From NCBI RefSeq assembly GCF_003286915.1, contig NZ_QMFY01000001.1, positions 992,001 through 1,056,000 on the forward strand: DNA of 64,000 bases. The letters run 5' to 3'. Of the stretch, positions 35,235-44,752 are shown piece by piece (within the stretch, counting starts at the first letter, position 1; every line of letters starts with the position of its first letter). A program made the position numbers and the translations under genes. The stretch is from Pseudochryseolinea flava. Its GTDB lineage: Bacteria > Bacteroidota > Bacteroidia > Cytophagales > Cyclobacteriaceae. The notes beneath the pieces were generated by a model. It was not told where the DNA came from. It ran no database searches and saw only the letters and a list, made by a program, of their open reading frames with translations.

Positions 35235-36321
35235 TAAAGAATATAAGCAGTAGAAATAGAACGCCGGCAAATCTGTATCGCATGGAAAGGCGACCTAATG
35301 CTTCGGCGAGCTGAATGGGGATACCTTTGATTCCAGGCAAGAACATAAATACGATGACACCCAATAAATTGAAAAGAAAATGTGCCATGGCAATGCTGAC
35401 GGCGCTGGGTGTAGTTCCGTAAAGGAAAGCCGCGATGATGGCGGTGACGGTCGTACCCACATTGGCACCCATGATAAAAGGAACAGCTTGGCGAAGCTTC
35501 GCGAGTTTTTTTGCAACAATCGGAACGACAACCGAAGTTGTGATTGTACTAGATCGAATGGCTGCCGTCGTTACCAATCCCCAGCCAAAAGACTTCCACG
35601 GGTTCAAGAAGAAAAATCGTGCAAAAGTTTCCGGTGATTTAGCTTTTACGAGATCTGAAATAAGTTTGCGAAACAACAATATTGAGGCAAAAAGTAAAAT
35701 CAATGCTAGCCCGGAAATAACAAACGGGTTTGGTAAAATCGTTAAGAGGAAATCTACAAAATGATCGAGAAAGGTGAGCGACTTAGTTGATGTTCCTCGC
35801 ACAAAAAAAGGTGCTTTCATAAAGTAGGCCGAAACTTGCGATGAAAGCTTCGAGAAAAAACCGTAGGAATACTCAAGTGGAAATAGGATGACCGTAGTTA
35901 GAAGATTGAAGAATACATGGTAGGCACCTGCAGCCGTGGCGCGTTTGAATTCTTTTTTCTTTGGAATAAACCCGAGTGACACAATCATCGCAGTAATGGT
36001 GGTTCCAATATTCGCACCTATGATGATGGGTATCGCGGCTTCAACCGTTAGCGCGGCTGATGCAACTAACGCAATCACAAGCGCGGTAATGGTAGAGCTA
36101 CTTTGCAAGATTGCGGTCAATAAGAGGCCGATAAATAATCCAACAAACGGGTTCGTCGTCGCGAGCAGGATTGTGTCTGTAAGATCTTTTCCAAGATGAC
36201 TCAACGATGACACCATTACTTCCAGGGAGAATAAAAAGAGCACAAGCGCGCTGAAAATATAGAGCGCTATTTTCAGATTGCTCTGAACAGAACTTGGCTT
36301 GGCAATGTTTGATGTTTCCAA
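35197..36321 (-). CDS. Na/Pi cotransporter family protein
   Basis: A 374-residue membrane transporter of the NptA/PF02690 family. Two inverted repeat halves are visible, each with a Ser-rich signature: LLTAILQSSSTITALV and later TAAIRSSTITTSVV, and each with GAN(I/V)GTTVTA. These form the phosphate and sodium binding site. No cytoplasmic PhoU-like tail is present, making it shorter than the two-domain bacterial NptA-type proteins. About 8-9 membrane segments are predicted. Confidence 0.9.
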   Translation of the reverse strand: METSNIAKPSSVQSNLKIALYIFSALVLFLFSLEVMVSSLSHLGKDLTDTILLATTNPFVGLFIGLLLTAILQSSSTITALVIALVASAALTVEAAIPIIIGANIGTTITAMIVSLGFIPKKKEFKRATAAGAYHVFFNLLTTVILFPLEYSYGFFSKLSSQVSAYFMKAPFFVRGTSTKSLTFLDHFVDFLLTILPNPFVISGLALILLFASILLFRKLISDLVKAKSPETFARFFFLNPWKSFGWGLVTTAAIRSSTITTSVVVPIVAKKLAKLRQAVPFIMGANVGTTVTAIIAAFLYGTTPSAVSIAMAHFLFNLLGVIVFMFLPGIKGIPIQLAEALGRLSMRYRFAGVLFLLLIFFIIPFSLIYLDRM

Positions 36322-36402
36322 AGGAGAAACTTATGCTTAAAGATAAGTCGGTGTCTAAAAATTGACCCTATCTTGATAAAAGAATAACAATTACTTAATG
36401 TT

Positions 36403-37590
36403 CTACAGTGCGAGCTCTTGAAGCGCCATCCACGCCATCAGGCCCGGACCTATCTTTAATGCATCTTCGTCAATATCAAAAGTTGGTGTGTGCACGTATG
36501 ATGTGATTCCCTTCGCATCGTTTCGCGTTCCTAACCGATAGAAAGATGCCGGCACAACCTGCGAATAATACGCGAAGTCTTCGGCACCCAACGTAATGTC
36601 AATGTCCACCACATTTTCCTTTCCGACGTAATCCTGAGCTGCTTGTTTGATCCTTCGCGTGAGTGATGGATTATTTTCTAGATATGGATATCCCATGGAG
36701 ATATCAACGTCACAGCGACCACCCATTCCTTCAGCAATACTCTCGGCCATCTTCTTGATCTTTGCAAGACCGGAAGCACGCCACTCTTCGTTCATCGCGC
36801 GGAATGTGCCGGCAATGTTTACTTCATTGGGAATGATATTGGTGGCCCCGAAACCTGTGATATTTCCAAATGTTAATACTGTAGGCTGCTTCGGACTCGC
36901 GTTACGACTGATTATTTGCTGCAACGCAATAATAATGTGTGATGCGATCACAATCGGATCGATAGCCAGATCTGGCGCCGCGCCATGACCTCCTTTGCCT
37001 ATCACTTTTAAATAAATTTCATCGGCACTTGCCATATACATGCCTTCTTTGAATCCAATTTTTCCGGCAGGAAGCAATGGAAAAACGTGTTGTCCGATGA
37101 TGCCAGAGGGTGTTGGATTTTCCAGCACGCCGTCGCGAATCATGTATGAGGCGCCGCCAGGATTCTTTTCTTCACCCGGCTGAAAAATGAGTCGTACTGT
37201 ACCTTCAAATTGATCCTTGACTGTCTCTAGAATTTTAGCTGTACCGAGGAGGGAAGATGTGTGAACATCGTGACCACAGGCATGCATCACGCCGGGATTC
37301 TGAGATTTGTAGGGAACGTCGTTGGCCTCGTGGATCGGTAAAGCATCCATGTCGGCACGTAAAGCGATGGTTTTCTTTTGTGGATTTTTTCCCTTGATTT
37401 CAGCCACAAGACCAGTTGTAGCCAACGTTTCGACCTGGAGTCCGAACGATTTCAGCTGTTCCCCAACGTATTTTGCAGTATTGAATTCCTGGTAAGATAA
37501 TTCCGGGTTCGCATGCAAATGGCGACGGTAGGCGATCACTTGTTCGCTGTATTCTATGGAAAGTGTCTTAATTTTTTCTAAGAGATTCAT
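36403..37590 (-). CDS. M20 family amidohydrolase (hippurate hydrolase-like)
   Basis: A 395-residue metal-dependent aminoacylase-like enzyme. Visible metal and catalytic motifs are MHACGHDVHTS, PGEEKNPGGA and GAEDFAYYSQVVP, typical of the HipO/IAA-amino-acid hydrolase branch. Such enzymes cleave N-acyl or related amides of amino acids; the exact substrate is unclear. No signal peptide is seen. It is a single gene upstream of the DUF1080 cluster. Confidence 0.9.
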   Translation of the reverse strand: MNLLEKIKTLSIEYSEQVIAYRRHLHANPELSYQEFNTAKYVGEQLKSFGLQVETLATTGLVAEIKGKNPQKKTIALRADMDALPIHEANDVPYKSQNPGVMHACGHDVHTSSLLGTAKILETVKDQFEGTVRLIFQPGEEKNPGGASYMIRDGVLENPTPSGIIGQHVFPLLPAGKIGFKEGMYMASADEIYLKVIGKGGHGAAPDLAIDPIVIASHIIIALQQIISRNASPKQPTVLTFGNITGFGATNIIPNEVNIAGTFRAMNEEWRASGLAKIKKMAESIAEGMGGRCDVDISMGYPYLENNPSLTRRIKQAAQDYVGKENVVDIDITLGAEDFAYYSQVVPASFYRLGTRNDAKGITSYVHTPTFDIDEDALKIGPGLMAWMALQELAL

Positions 37591-37906
37591 CGGAATAATT
37601 AAGGTGTCAAATTACAAACAAAATACGCAACTGTGGACCGGATTGTTGGATTCTGGGGTGCAATAAGGCTTGATCGACGTTAAAAGAATCCATGTCCGCG
37701 ACAGATTTCAGCTTCGCGCTCAATCTTGTTTGAATTTCAAATGAATGCTTTAGGTAAAAGCCGTATTTTCTCGTCTTAGTAGAAAGCCGGCAATAACAGA
37801 TGGTAACCGATTACATCAACTGTAGCCTAAACGACATCAGTGGTTTTGGGAATAAAACTTAACATCGGATATTGTGGCCGCAAGAAACATTTTTAACCCA
37901 CTGTTC
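37591..37906. other. Intergenic region, no gene seen
   Basis: This 316-base stretch separates the divergent M20 and DUF1080/PA14 genes. I see no coding ORF with family features, no hairpin and no clear TAnnTTTG/-33 pair, though promoters for both genes must lie here. Confidence 0.6.
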
Positions 37907-39805
37907 ATGAAGAAAAAAAGTATTTTGTTTTCGCTGATGCTGTTCAGTGCTGCAGTCGCGGCACAAGAGACGCCAGTGAAAACCCTTCCCTTCAACGACA
38001 TGTCTTCCTTTAAGCCCCAAGCAGGAAACTGGCAAGTTGTAGGCGATGTTGTGATGGATCGCAATGTTGATTCACATCCTGTTGCTAAATCGATTGAGCA
38101 AACGTCGCCGGGAAAGAAGAAAAAAGGTAAAGAAGCAACACCTCCACCAGCACCTAAAGCGGTTAGCTTTCAGCCAGGCACAGGCATTCTCCTTAACATG
38201 AATGACGACACACACAAAGACAACCTGGTGTCGGCTTTCGAACATGGCGATATCGAACTTGAATTTGAAGTAATGCTGCCCAAAGGATCGAACTCTGGCA
38301 TTTACTTGCAAGGAAGATATGAAGTGCAGCTCTACGATAGCTGGGGCGTAAAAGAAGCGAAGTTTTCCGACATCGGCGGCATCTATCGCAACTGGGAGAA
38401 TAAGCCTGGTAAAATTTATATGGGCAAGGCGCCGCTAAGCAATCCGGCAAAGGCACCAGGTCTCTGGCAAAAAATGAAAATCGTTTTTCGTGCACCTCGC
38501 TTCGACGCAGCGGGTAATAAAATAGCTAACGCGAAGTTTGTAACGGTTTCATTGAACGATGTAGTGATACACGACAACGTAGAGGTACCGTTGCCAACCG
38601 GCGGTCCGATTGAGAACAACGAGAAGGCTATGGGTCCATTGATGATACAAGGTGACCACGGCGCTGTGGCGTTTAGAAATTTTAAGTACAAGCTCACAAA
38701 GGAAATTAGCATCACCGTGAGTGATGTTACCTACAAAACATATCAGGGTGCATTTAAAAGTGTCGATGAATTTGCATCCCTTAAACCAGCGACCACCGGA
38801 TCAAGCCCTGAGCTGACTGCAGAAGTAATTCCTGACGAAAATAATTACGGTGTGATTTACACAGGAAAGGTTACTGTACCGGAAGATGCAGAATATGAAT
38901 TCTACCTTGCGGTGACAGGCGGTTTAAAGTTTGTTGTCAATAATCAAACGCTCGTTGATCATCAAACGAATTCTCGTGGAAGACGCGGACAGAAGATTAC
39001 GCTAAAAGCTGGAACGTATCCATTTGAGATCTACAATTTCAAAACATCATCATGGATGCCGCCACGTCTTGGTTGGTATGCGCGCACAGAAAATTCTTAT
39101 GTTAATACTTTAACGGCTTATAATTCTTTTCCACCGGATGATGAGCCAACGTCGCCAATTCTAATTCATGTTGGAAGCTCACCAAAATTGTTGCGTGCGT
39201 TTCTCGATTTCAAAAGAAACCGGGGACAGCGGCTTACTCATACCATTGGTGTAGGCGATCCTTCAGGTGTGAATTATGTGTATGATCTTGGCGCGGCAAA
39301 TCTTGTTTGTGTATGGCGCGGCGATTTTGTTGACGCTACACCGATGTGGCACGAACGCGGCGATGGCTCATTCCGTCCTCTCGGTGCTGTGCAGTATCTA
39401 CTCGCAGGTCCGTCGCTGGTATCGCTTGCAAGTGAAGCGGAAGATTTTCCGACTACTTACAAGGAAGGTAGTTATAAGTCGAAAGGCTATTCCATCGAAG
39501 AATCGACAGGACGTCCGATCTTTAAGTTTTCGCTTGATGGACTCGACGTTGATGATAAGATCACGCCTGATGGCACAATCATTACACGCGAGCTTACGCT
39601 AAAAAATAAAGGAGCACAACCACTTTATTTCAAACTCGCGGAAGGTACATCGATCATTAAAATGGCCGACGGTTCATACGCGATTGATGACAAACAATTT
39701 TACATTAAGACGGACCATGCAGCAACGATCCGCGAGTCAGGTGATAAAAAGTCACTCGTTGTAAAAGTAGAAGGCAATGCTGTTAAGTACACTGTCATCT
39801 GGTAA
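37907..39805 (+). CDS. Exported DUF1080 (3-keto-disaccharide hydrolase-like) protein with PA14-like domain
   Basis: A 632-residue exported protein with signal peptide MKKKSILFSLMLFSAAVAA. The N-terminal part (about 25-265) is a DUF1080/3-keto-disaccharide hydrolase-like jelly roll (GTGILLNMNDDTH, LPKGSNSGIYLQGRYEVQL, VEVPLPTGGPIEN). The next part (about 275-400) is PA14-like (EYEFYLAVTGGLKFVVNNQ, GTYPFEIYNF). The C-terminal region is unassigned. The ATG at 37907 fits the signal peptide. The sorbosone-dehydrogenase-like gene begins 13 bases after its stop. Confidence 0.8.
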   Translation: MKKKSILFSLMLFSAAVAAQETPVKTLPFNDMSSFKPQAGNWQVVGDVVMDRNVDSHPVAKSIEQTSPGKKKKGKEATPPPAPKAVSFQPGTGILLNMNDDTHKDNLVSAFEHGDIELEFEVMLPKGSNSGIYLQGRYEVQLYDSWGVKEAKFSDIGGIYRNWENKPGKIYMGKAPLSNPAKAPGLWQKMKIVFRAPRFDAAGNKIANAKFVTVSLNDVVIHDNVEVPLPTGGPIENNEKAMGPLMIQGDHGAVAFRNFKYKLTKEISITVSDVTYKTYQGAFKSVDEFASLKPATTGSSPELTAEVIPDENNYGVIYTGKVTVPEDAEYEFYLAVTGGLKFVVNNQTLVDHQTNSRGRRGQKITLKAGTYPFEIYNFKTSSWMPPRLGWYARTENSYVNTLTAYNSFPPDDEPTSPILIHVGSSPKLLRAFLDFKRNRGQRLTHTIGVGDPSGVNYVYDLGAANLVCVWRGDFVDATPMWHERGDGSFRPLGAVQYLLAGPSLVSLASEAEDFPTTYKEGSYKSKGYSIEESTGRPIFKFSLDGLDVDDKITPDGTIITRELTLKNKGAQPLYFKLAEGTSIIKMADGSYAIDDKQFYIKTDHAATIRESGDKKSLVVKVEGNAVKYTVIW

Positions 39806-39818
39806 ACTAGAAATGATC

Positions 39819-41762
39819 ATGAACAAAAAATATAAGGATATGATTTTGTCATTGACATCCATGCTGATGTTGGTGACGTCGATGGCAGTTGCACAGAAAT
39901 TGCCTGTTGAGGAAGATTATTATAAGATCATCACCATCCCAACGCCGGAAGGAATATTATTGGAAGTCGGGGGTGTCGCAACATTGCAAGATGGACGTAT
40001 TGCTGTGAGCACGCGTCGTGGCGATGTTTACGTGATCGAAAACGCATCCATGGAGAACGGCGCATCTCCTACGTTTAAACTTTTCGCATCGGGACTGCAT
40101 GAGCCGCTAGGTCTTCTCTACAAAGACAATGCACTATATGCAGCGCAACGTGGAGAGCTTACAAAGCTCGTCGATACTAATGGTGATGGTAAAGCAGATG
40201 TCTATGAAACTGTATATGCATGGCCTCTATCGGGACATTATCATGAATATTCTTTCGGTCCGAAACTTAGTCCCGACGGTGCATTTTTTGTAACAGGCAA
40301 CGTAGCGTTCGGTGATGAAGAATGGTGGCGCGGCGAGAGTCGTAGACCTTGGAGAGGATGGACGATGAAAATTTATCCTGATGGCAAAATGGAACCATGG
40401 GCTACCGGGATGCGCTCACCTTGCGGATTAGGAATGATCAACGGAGAATTTTTCTATGATGATAACCAAGGTGATTGGATGGGATCAGGTGGTGTATGGC
40501 ACGTTCGTAAAGGAGATTTTACAGGCCATCCAGCTGGTTTACGCTGGACAGGCGAACCGAATTCTCCCGTGAAATTAACGGTTGATCAGCTCTACGCGAA
40601 AGTAGATCCACGTAGAAACAAAATGAACGGCCATTATGTAAAGCCTGAAAATGTTGTGGATGAAAAACCAGATTTTCTATTCGAGGTTAAAAAACAATTT
40701 CCAGAAGTGAAGTTGCCTGCGGTGTGGCTTCCGCACGGTGTGTTGGGTATTTCGAATTCTGAAATTATCAGCGATGAAACAAAAGGAAAGTTTGGTCCTT
40801 TTGCCGGACAAATTTTTGTAGGCGATCAAGGACAAAGTAAGATTATGCGCGTGGTGTTAGAGGAAGTGAAGGGTGAACTTCAAGGTGTTGCTTTTGATTT
40901 TAGATCAGGCTTTCAATCAGGCGTGTTACGTATGAACTGGGGTCACGACGGATCGTTGTATGCTGGTGAAACAAACCGTGGTTGGGGATCGGCTGGTACT
41001 ACAAACTCTGGATTACAGCGTTTAAAATGGACTGGTAAACTTCCATTCGAAATGAAAACAGTTAGCGCTCGTCCTGATGGTTTTGAAATAACATTCACAA
41101 AACCTGTAGATAAGAAGACAGCTGAGGATTTAGCATCTTATGGTGGACGCAGTTTTATTTATAAATATCATCCTGTGTACGGTAGCCCTACCGTGAGTGA
41201 CGAGAAACTAAATATTAAAGGCGTGAAAGTTTACGAAGATGGACTTCGTGTTCATATTGTCGTCGAAAATCTTCGTCAGTATTATATTCATGAATTGAAT
41301 TTAACGGGTATCCGTTCTGCGGATGGATTACCGGTGCTTCACAGTACAGCGTATTATACTTTGAATAACATTCCTGAAGGCGCTAAAATTCCGGCCAGTG
41401 AATTAAGTATCAAACGCTCTAAAGCGCCTGCAACATTGCCAGCACCGAAAGTGAAATCAACGGCATCAACAACGACTACAAAAGCACCTACATATGCTGA
41501 GATTGAACCGTTGTTAGTCAAGAACACTTGTACAGCTTGTCATCAAACCAAGAAGCGCCAAGTGGGTCCTTCATTTGTTGATGTTGCTAAACGTAAATAT
41601 TCTAACGAACGGATTGTGCAGTTGATCTACAATCCTGAACCCAAAAATTGGCCAGAACATGAAACGCCAATGGCACCGATGCCACAGGTTCCGCGCGCAG
41701 AGGCGTTAAAAATTGCCGCATGGATTAACTCATTGCGTGTTGAAAAAGAGCCTACGCCATAG
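39819..41762 (+). CDS. Exported glucose/sorbosone dehydrogenase-like protein with C-terminal cytochrome c domain
   Basis: A 647-residue exported protein. A signal peptide (MNKKYKDMILSLTSMLMLVTS...) is followed by a beta-propeller-like sugar dehydrogenase region (LVDTNGDGKADVYETVYAWP, WATGMRSPCGLG, HGVLGISNSE), as in the membrane-bound dehydrogenases of Bacteroidetes and Planctomycetes. Near the C-terminus is a class I cytochrome c heme site, CTACHQ, with a downstream Met ligand likely in MAPMPQVPR. Electrons from an oxidised sugar would pass to the heme (inference). The start is the ATG at 39819; 39813 is also possible. Confidence 0.82.
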   Translation: MNKKYKDMILSLTSMLMLVTSMAVAQKLPVEEDYYKIITIPTPEGILLEVGGVATLQDGRIAVSTRRGDVYVIENASMENGASPTFKLFASGLHEPLGLLYKDNALYAAQRGELTKLVDTNGDGKADVYETVYAWPLSGHYHEYSFGPKLSPDGAFFVTGNVAFGDEEWWRGESRRPWRGWTMKIYPDGKMEPWATGMRSPCGLGMINGEFFYDDNQGDWMGSGGVWHVRKGDFTGHPAGLRWTGEPNSPVKLTVDQLYAKVDPRRNKMNGHYVKPENVVDEKPDFLFEVKKQFPEVKLPAVWLPHGVLGISNSEIISDETKGKFGPFAGQIFVGDQGQSKIMRVVLEEVKGELQGVAFDFRSGFQSGVLRMNWGHDGSLYAGETNRGWGSAGTTNSGLQRLKWTGKLPFEMKTVSARPDGFEITFTKPVDKKTAEDLASYGGRSFIYKYHPVYGSPTVSDEKLNIKGVKVYEDGLRVHIVVENLRQYYIHELNLTGIRSADGLPVLHSTAYYTLNNIPEGAKIPASELSIKRSKAPATLPAPKVKSTASTTTTKAPTYAEIEPLLVKNTCTACHQTKKRQVGPSFVDVAKRKYSNERIVQLIYNPEPKNWPEHETPMAPMPQVPRAEALKIAAWINSLRVEKEPTP

Positions 41763-41784
41763 ATTACAGCGACATCGAAAATTG

Positions 41785-41815
41785 AAAAGGGATGCGACTA
41801 CCGCGTCCCTTTTTT
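41785..41815 (+). terminator. Intrinsic terminator after the dehydrogenase gene
   Basis: A stem AAAGGGATGCG / CGCGTCCCTTT (one T-G pair) with a short loop, followed by TTTTT. It ends the DUF1080-dehydrogenase pair. Confidence 0.8.
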
Positions 41816-41832
41816 ATTGGTGACGATCCTAT

Positions 41833-41840
41833 TACCTTTG
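41833..41840 (+). promoter_or_regulatory. Possible -7 element of the TPR gene
   Basis: TACCTTTG matches TAnnTTTG, 22 bases upstream of the ATG at 41863. The nearest TTG is only 13 bases further upstream, so the -33 element is not convincing. Confidence 0.4.
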
Positions 41841-41862
41841 TGTCTTTCTTAAGTGCCCCAAT

Positions 41863-43425
41863 ATGAAAAAGTTACTCTTCGGGATTATGTTTCTCATAAT
41901 TCTCAACCCTTCCAGTGCACAAGATTCTTTGGTAAGTTTTGCTGAACTCAACTATACTTCTTCATTCGAGCAGGAGATATTTCAACAAACGCGTGTAAAA
42001 TTTAAAGACCCATTTTCATTATTCATGGCGAATGGAGGTCTCTTAAAAGAGTCAAAAATTAAAGATAGCCGTGAACAGTTTTATGCATTCGTACGGAGCT
42101 TGGGTTACGAAAAATCGCAAGGAAAGCGCAATGACAAAAGGATAAATCCATTGTATGATGCGATACACAAGCGATTCTTGACCAAGTACGAAGAGAAGAA
42201 TAAGTTCGAAGAAATTTTTTACAATGGAAACTATAACTGCGTATCAGCGACTGCCCTTTACGCCCTTGCATTCGAGGAATTGAAAATTCCCTATGTCATC
42301 AAGGAAGAGCCTACTCACGTTTACTTGATTGCATATCCAGGGTTGGAGCAAATTGTTTTACAAACAACGATGGCCGTTGGCGCCACACAAACCATCAGCG
42401 CGGAGTTCAGACAGCAGTATGTCAAAATGCTTCGTGATCAGAAAATTATATCCGCGAGAGAGTATAGTAGTTATGGCGCAGATGCGCTATTTCATAAGTA
42501 TTATTTCGGTGAGAATACAGATATCAATCTTGAACAACTGGCTGGAATTCAATATTGCAATGAAGCTTTGTATTTGTTTCAAGAGAAGAACTATGAAGAT
42601 GCTTTTCAGTCGTTGCAAAAAGCGTACTATCTATACCCTTCGGAGCGTTCGCGTTACCTTTTATATCTGTCGTCGATAATGTCATTTAACGAGCATCAGC
42701 AAATTGATTCAGTGCATGCGGTTAAGTTGGGCCGACTTTCGCAGTTCAAGTCGATGGGTATTCAGAACAAACAAATTATATCTGAATTTGCCACTGCAAC
42801 ACACAAGCTACTGAGTAATTCGACCACACGTGATAAAGAATTTTATGATCACTATCACCGTATTTTAACTGACGAGGTTTCAGATTCTACATTGGTGAAG
42901 GAGATTAATTTTTTCTATCAATATGAAAAATCGCGGTGGGCTTTCAATCGCGGGTATTATCAGGAATCATTAGTGCATGCTGAAAACGCTATTAACGTAG
43001 ATCCGGCAGACGAAGAAGCACAGATGATGCTTATCTCCGCTTTGGGGAACACATTGCAAAATGAATCAGATGCTTCGGTTATTGAGTCTACACTGGAGGG
43101 CTATGCTGTGAAGTTTCCAGCGATCACAAAGAATAATAAATTCAATGAACTCCGTGCGGCCAGTTATATTCTGCAATTTAACATTGGATATACTGTTGGG
43201 AAGATTTCTACTGGAGAGCACTATCGTTCTTTATTTGAGCAAATCTCCAATCAATATCGTGGGATGATGGTTAATCCTGACTTAATTGGTCAAGCGTACT
43301 CGACGGCGGCCGTGTATTACTTTAAGAAGGGACAAAATGCAAAAGCAAAACAATTTATTGCGACCGGCCTGAAATATGCTCCAAATAGTTATGAGTTGAT
43401 TTCACGGCAGCAGATGCTGCGCTAG
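41863..43425 (+). CDS. Exported transglutaminase-like protein with TPR repeats
   Basis: A 520-residue protein with signal peptide (cleavage near residue 19-20, SSAQ). The first half holds a transglutaminase-like core: NYNCVSATALYALAFEEL with C126 and THVYLIAYPG with H152; the third residue of the triad is not clear. The second half has TPR-like helices (ALYLFQEKNYEDAFQSLQKAYYLYPS and similar). It may be a peptide-processing or scaffold protein; the substrate is unknown. It converges with the MORN-repeat gene, which overlaps its stop by 4 bases on the other strand. Confidence 0.72.
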   Translation: MKKLLFGIMFLIILNPSSAQDSLVSFAELNYTSSFEQEIFQQTRVKFKDPFSLFMANGGLLKESKIKDSREQFYAFVRSLGYEKSQGKRNDKRINPLYDAIHKRFLTKYEEKNKFEEIFYNGNYNCVSATALYALAFEELKIPYVIKEEPTHVYLIAYPGLEQIVLQTTMAVGATQTISAEFRQQYVKMLRDQKIISAREYSSYGADALFHKYYFGENTDINLEQLAGIQYCNEALYLFQEKNYEDAFQSLQKAYYLYPSERSRYLLYLSSIMSFNEHQQIDSVHAVKLGRLSQFKSMGIQNKQIISEFATATHKLLSNSTTRDKEFYDHYHRILTDEVSDSTLVKEINFFYQYEKSRWAFNRGYYQESLVHAENAINVDPADEEAQMMLISALGNTLQNESDASVIESTLEGYAVKFPAITKNNKFNELRAASYILQFNIGYTVGKISTGEHYRSLFEQISNQYRGMMVNPDLIGQAYSTAAVYYFKKGQNAKAKQFIATGLKYAPNSYELISRQQMLR

Positions 43426-44162
43426 AATTTTCTGTCGATAGCCAAGTTGTATTTCCCTTCCAATATTTTATAGTTGCTTTGAGCGGTTTTTACCTTGGCG
43501 ATGATATTCAACTCTTTCATGATATACATACCGGGCTGAAGATTCATTCTCATATAGGCAACGCCTTGCTTGACATCAAAAAGTTGTGCGGCGTCATGGC
43601 CGATGTAACCTTCTTTTGTCAAAACGCCTTCGTAATATTCTACATTCCCTTTTGTGTCGTCAGAGAGTTTAATCTCTAACGTAAAATTTCCACTTGTCAT
43701 CAAGTTGTCAACTTCTTTAAACACGATCTTCGGATACCGTGTTTTTAATTTCTGGTCGATTGTATATTCTTTTAGATCTTTGCAGAGATTGCTTTCGAAA
43801 TACGGTATCTCGGCCATCAATTCTCCAGTTCTGCGATATCTTTTGACGACACCGTGTTTTTTGCCCTTGAAGTAGGGTGTCTCTTCTAAAATCCCGCCGT
43901 GCTCATAGTATTTTTTTGCAACGCCTTCTCTTTTCTTTCGAAGAAAAGTAACCTCTTGGAATAGCTGCCCATTTTTAAAATACTCTTTGTAAAATCCCGT
44001 TTGATCGGCATACATCTTTGTCTCTTTGTAGAGCGTGCCATCGGGATAGTATTCATGCGTTTCATCGTCAACAGCGCGTGTATCTTTTTTACTGCAAGCG
44101 CTAACAAAAAAGAAAATGGCAATGATGAATGGAAATAGTGACTTGGCGTGCGAGCTCTTCAT
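43422..44162 (-). CDS. MORN-repeat lipoprotein
   Basis: A 246-residue exported protein. The signal ends in FFFVSACSKKD, a good lipobox. Residues about 45-155 carry several MORN-like repeats of the YwqK type (YYPDGTLYKETKMY, EYFKNGQLFQEVTFL, YYEHGGILEETPYFKGKKHG). The remainder is unassigned. Such repeats are often wrongly labelled antitoxins; nothing here supports a toxin partner. It lies downstream of the SPOR gene on the same strand. Confidence 0.8.
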   Translation of the reverse strand: MKSSHAKSLFPFIIAIFFFVSACSKKDTRAVDDETHEYYPDGTLYKETKMYADQTGFYKEYFKNGQLFQEVTFLRKKREGVAKKYYEHGGILEETPYFKGKKHGVVKRYRRTGELMAEIPYFESNLCKDLKEYTIDQKLKTRYPKIVFKEVDNLMTSGNFTLEIKLSDDTKGNVEYYEGVLTKEGYIGHDAAQLFDVKQGVAYMRMNLQPGMYIMKELNIIAKVKTAQSNYKILEGKYNLAIDRKF

Positions 44163-44193
44163 GGCGCGAGTTGGGGTTGCGTGTCACAAAGAT

Positions 44194-44227
44194 AAAAAAA
44201 TACGGAAGGTGTGTTGGCCTTCCGTAT
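44194..44227 (-). terminator. Intrinsic terminator after SPOR gene
   Basis: A 10-bp stem (ATACGGAAGG / CCTTCCGTAT) with an eight-base loop. On the minus strand it is followed by TTTTTT. It closes the secA-SPOR unit and lies just upstream of the MORN gene. Confidence 0.88.
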
Positions 44228-44232
44228 CTAGA

Positions 44233-44751
44233 TTATTTGATCGATATCTTTTCCGGGATGATAATCGCCGCAGGAAAAAAGCGCTTGACTTCACTGTAGT
44301 CTTGCTGAGCATCCAGCCTTGTGTAGTACTTGCCGACCTTCACTCGGAAGATTGGTTCCGTAAATTGTACCTCTGATTGAAGATCTGGGAACGCATTTGT
44401 TAACGTTTTTTTTGCGTTCAACGCTTCCTCGCGTTTCCCAGAATATACCTGAATTGTAAATCCATCGATCGAATTTTTACTCAGATTAATGCTGCTAATA
44501 CTATCCAATACGCCATCCAACTTTTTATTAACGGCAACCTTAGGCTCAACGTACGACGTTGGTTTTTTATCCTCTGGTTTACTGTTGTCGGCAGTTGTAA
44601 CTACTTCGGCTTTCGGACGGTGTACCGTCAGATCTTCCGAGTATCTATTTTCTTGTGACGACGTTGTGGTTGTCTTTTGCGTTTTGCAGCTCGAAAGAAA
44701 AACTCCGAGTATAAAAAGAAAACCGGCGAAACGTAGTATGCGCATAGTCAT
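44233..44751 (-). CDS. SPOR-domain lipoprotein
   Basis: A 172-residue exported protein. The signal peptide ends in the lipobox FLSSCKTQ. A Ser/Thr/Lys-rich linker leads to a C-terminal SPOR domain (GFTIQVYSGKREEALNAKK to RLDAQQDYSEVKRFFPAAII), which binds denuded peptidoglycan at septa. The ATG at 44751 lies 1 base after the secA stop, so the genes are co-transcribed. Confidence 0.88.
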   Translation of the reverse strand: MTMRILRFAGFLFILGVFLSSCKTQKTTTTSSQENRYSEDLTVHRPKAEVVTTADNSKPEDKKPTSYVEPKVAVNKKLDGVLDSISSINLSKNSIDGFTIQVYSGKREEALNAKKTLTNAFPDLQSEVQFTEPIFRVKVGKYYTRLDAQQDYSEVKRFFPAAIIIPEKISIK

Positions 44752-44752
44752 A

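Noticed and set aside
43422-44162. Toxin-antitoxin system (MORN/YwqK label)
   Set aside because: The MORN protein is an exported lipoprotein with no partner toxin gene next to it.
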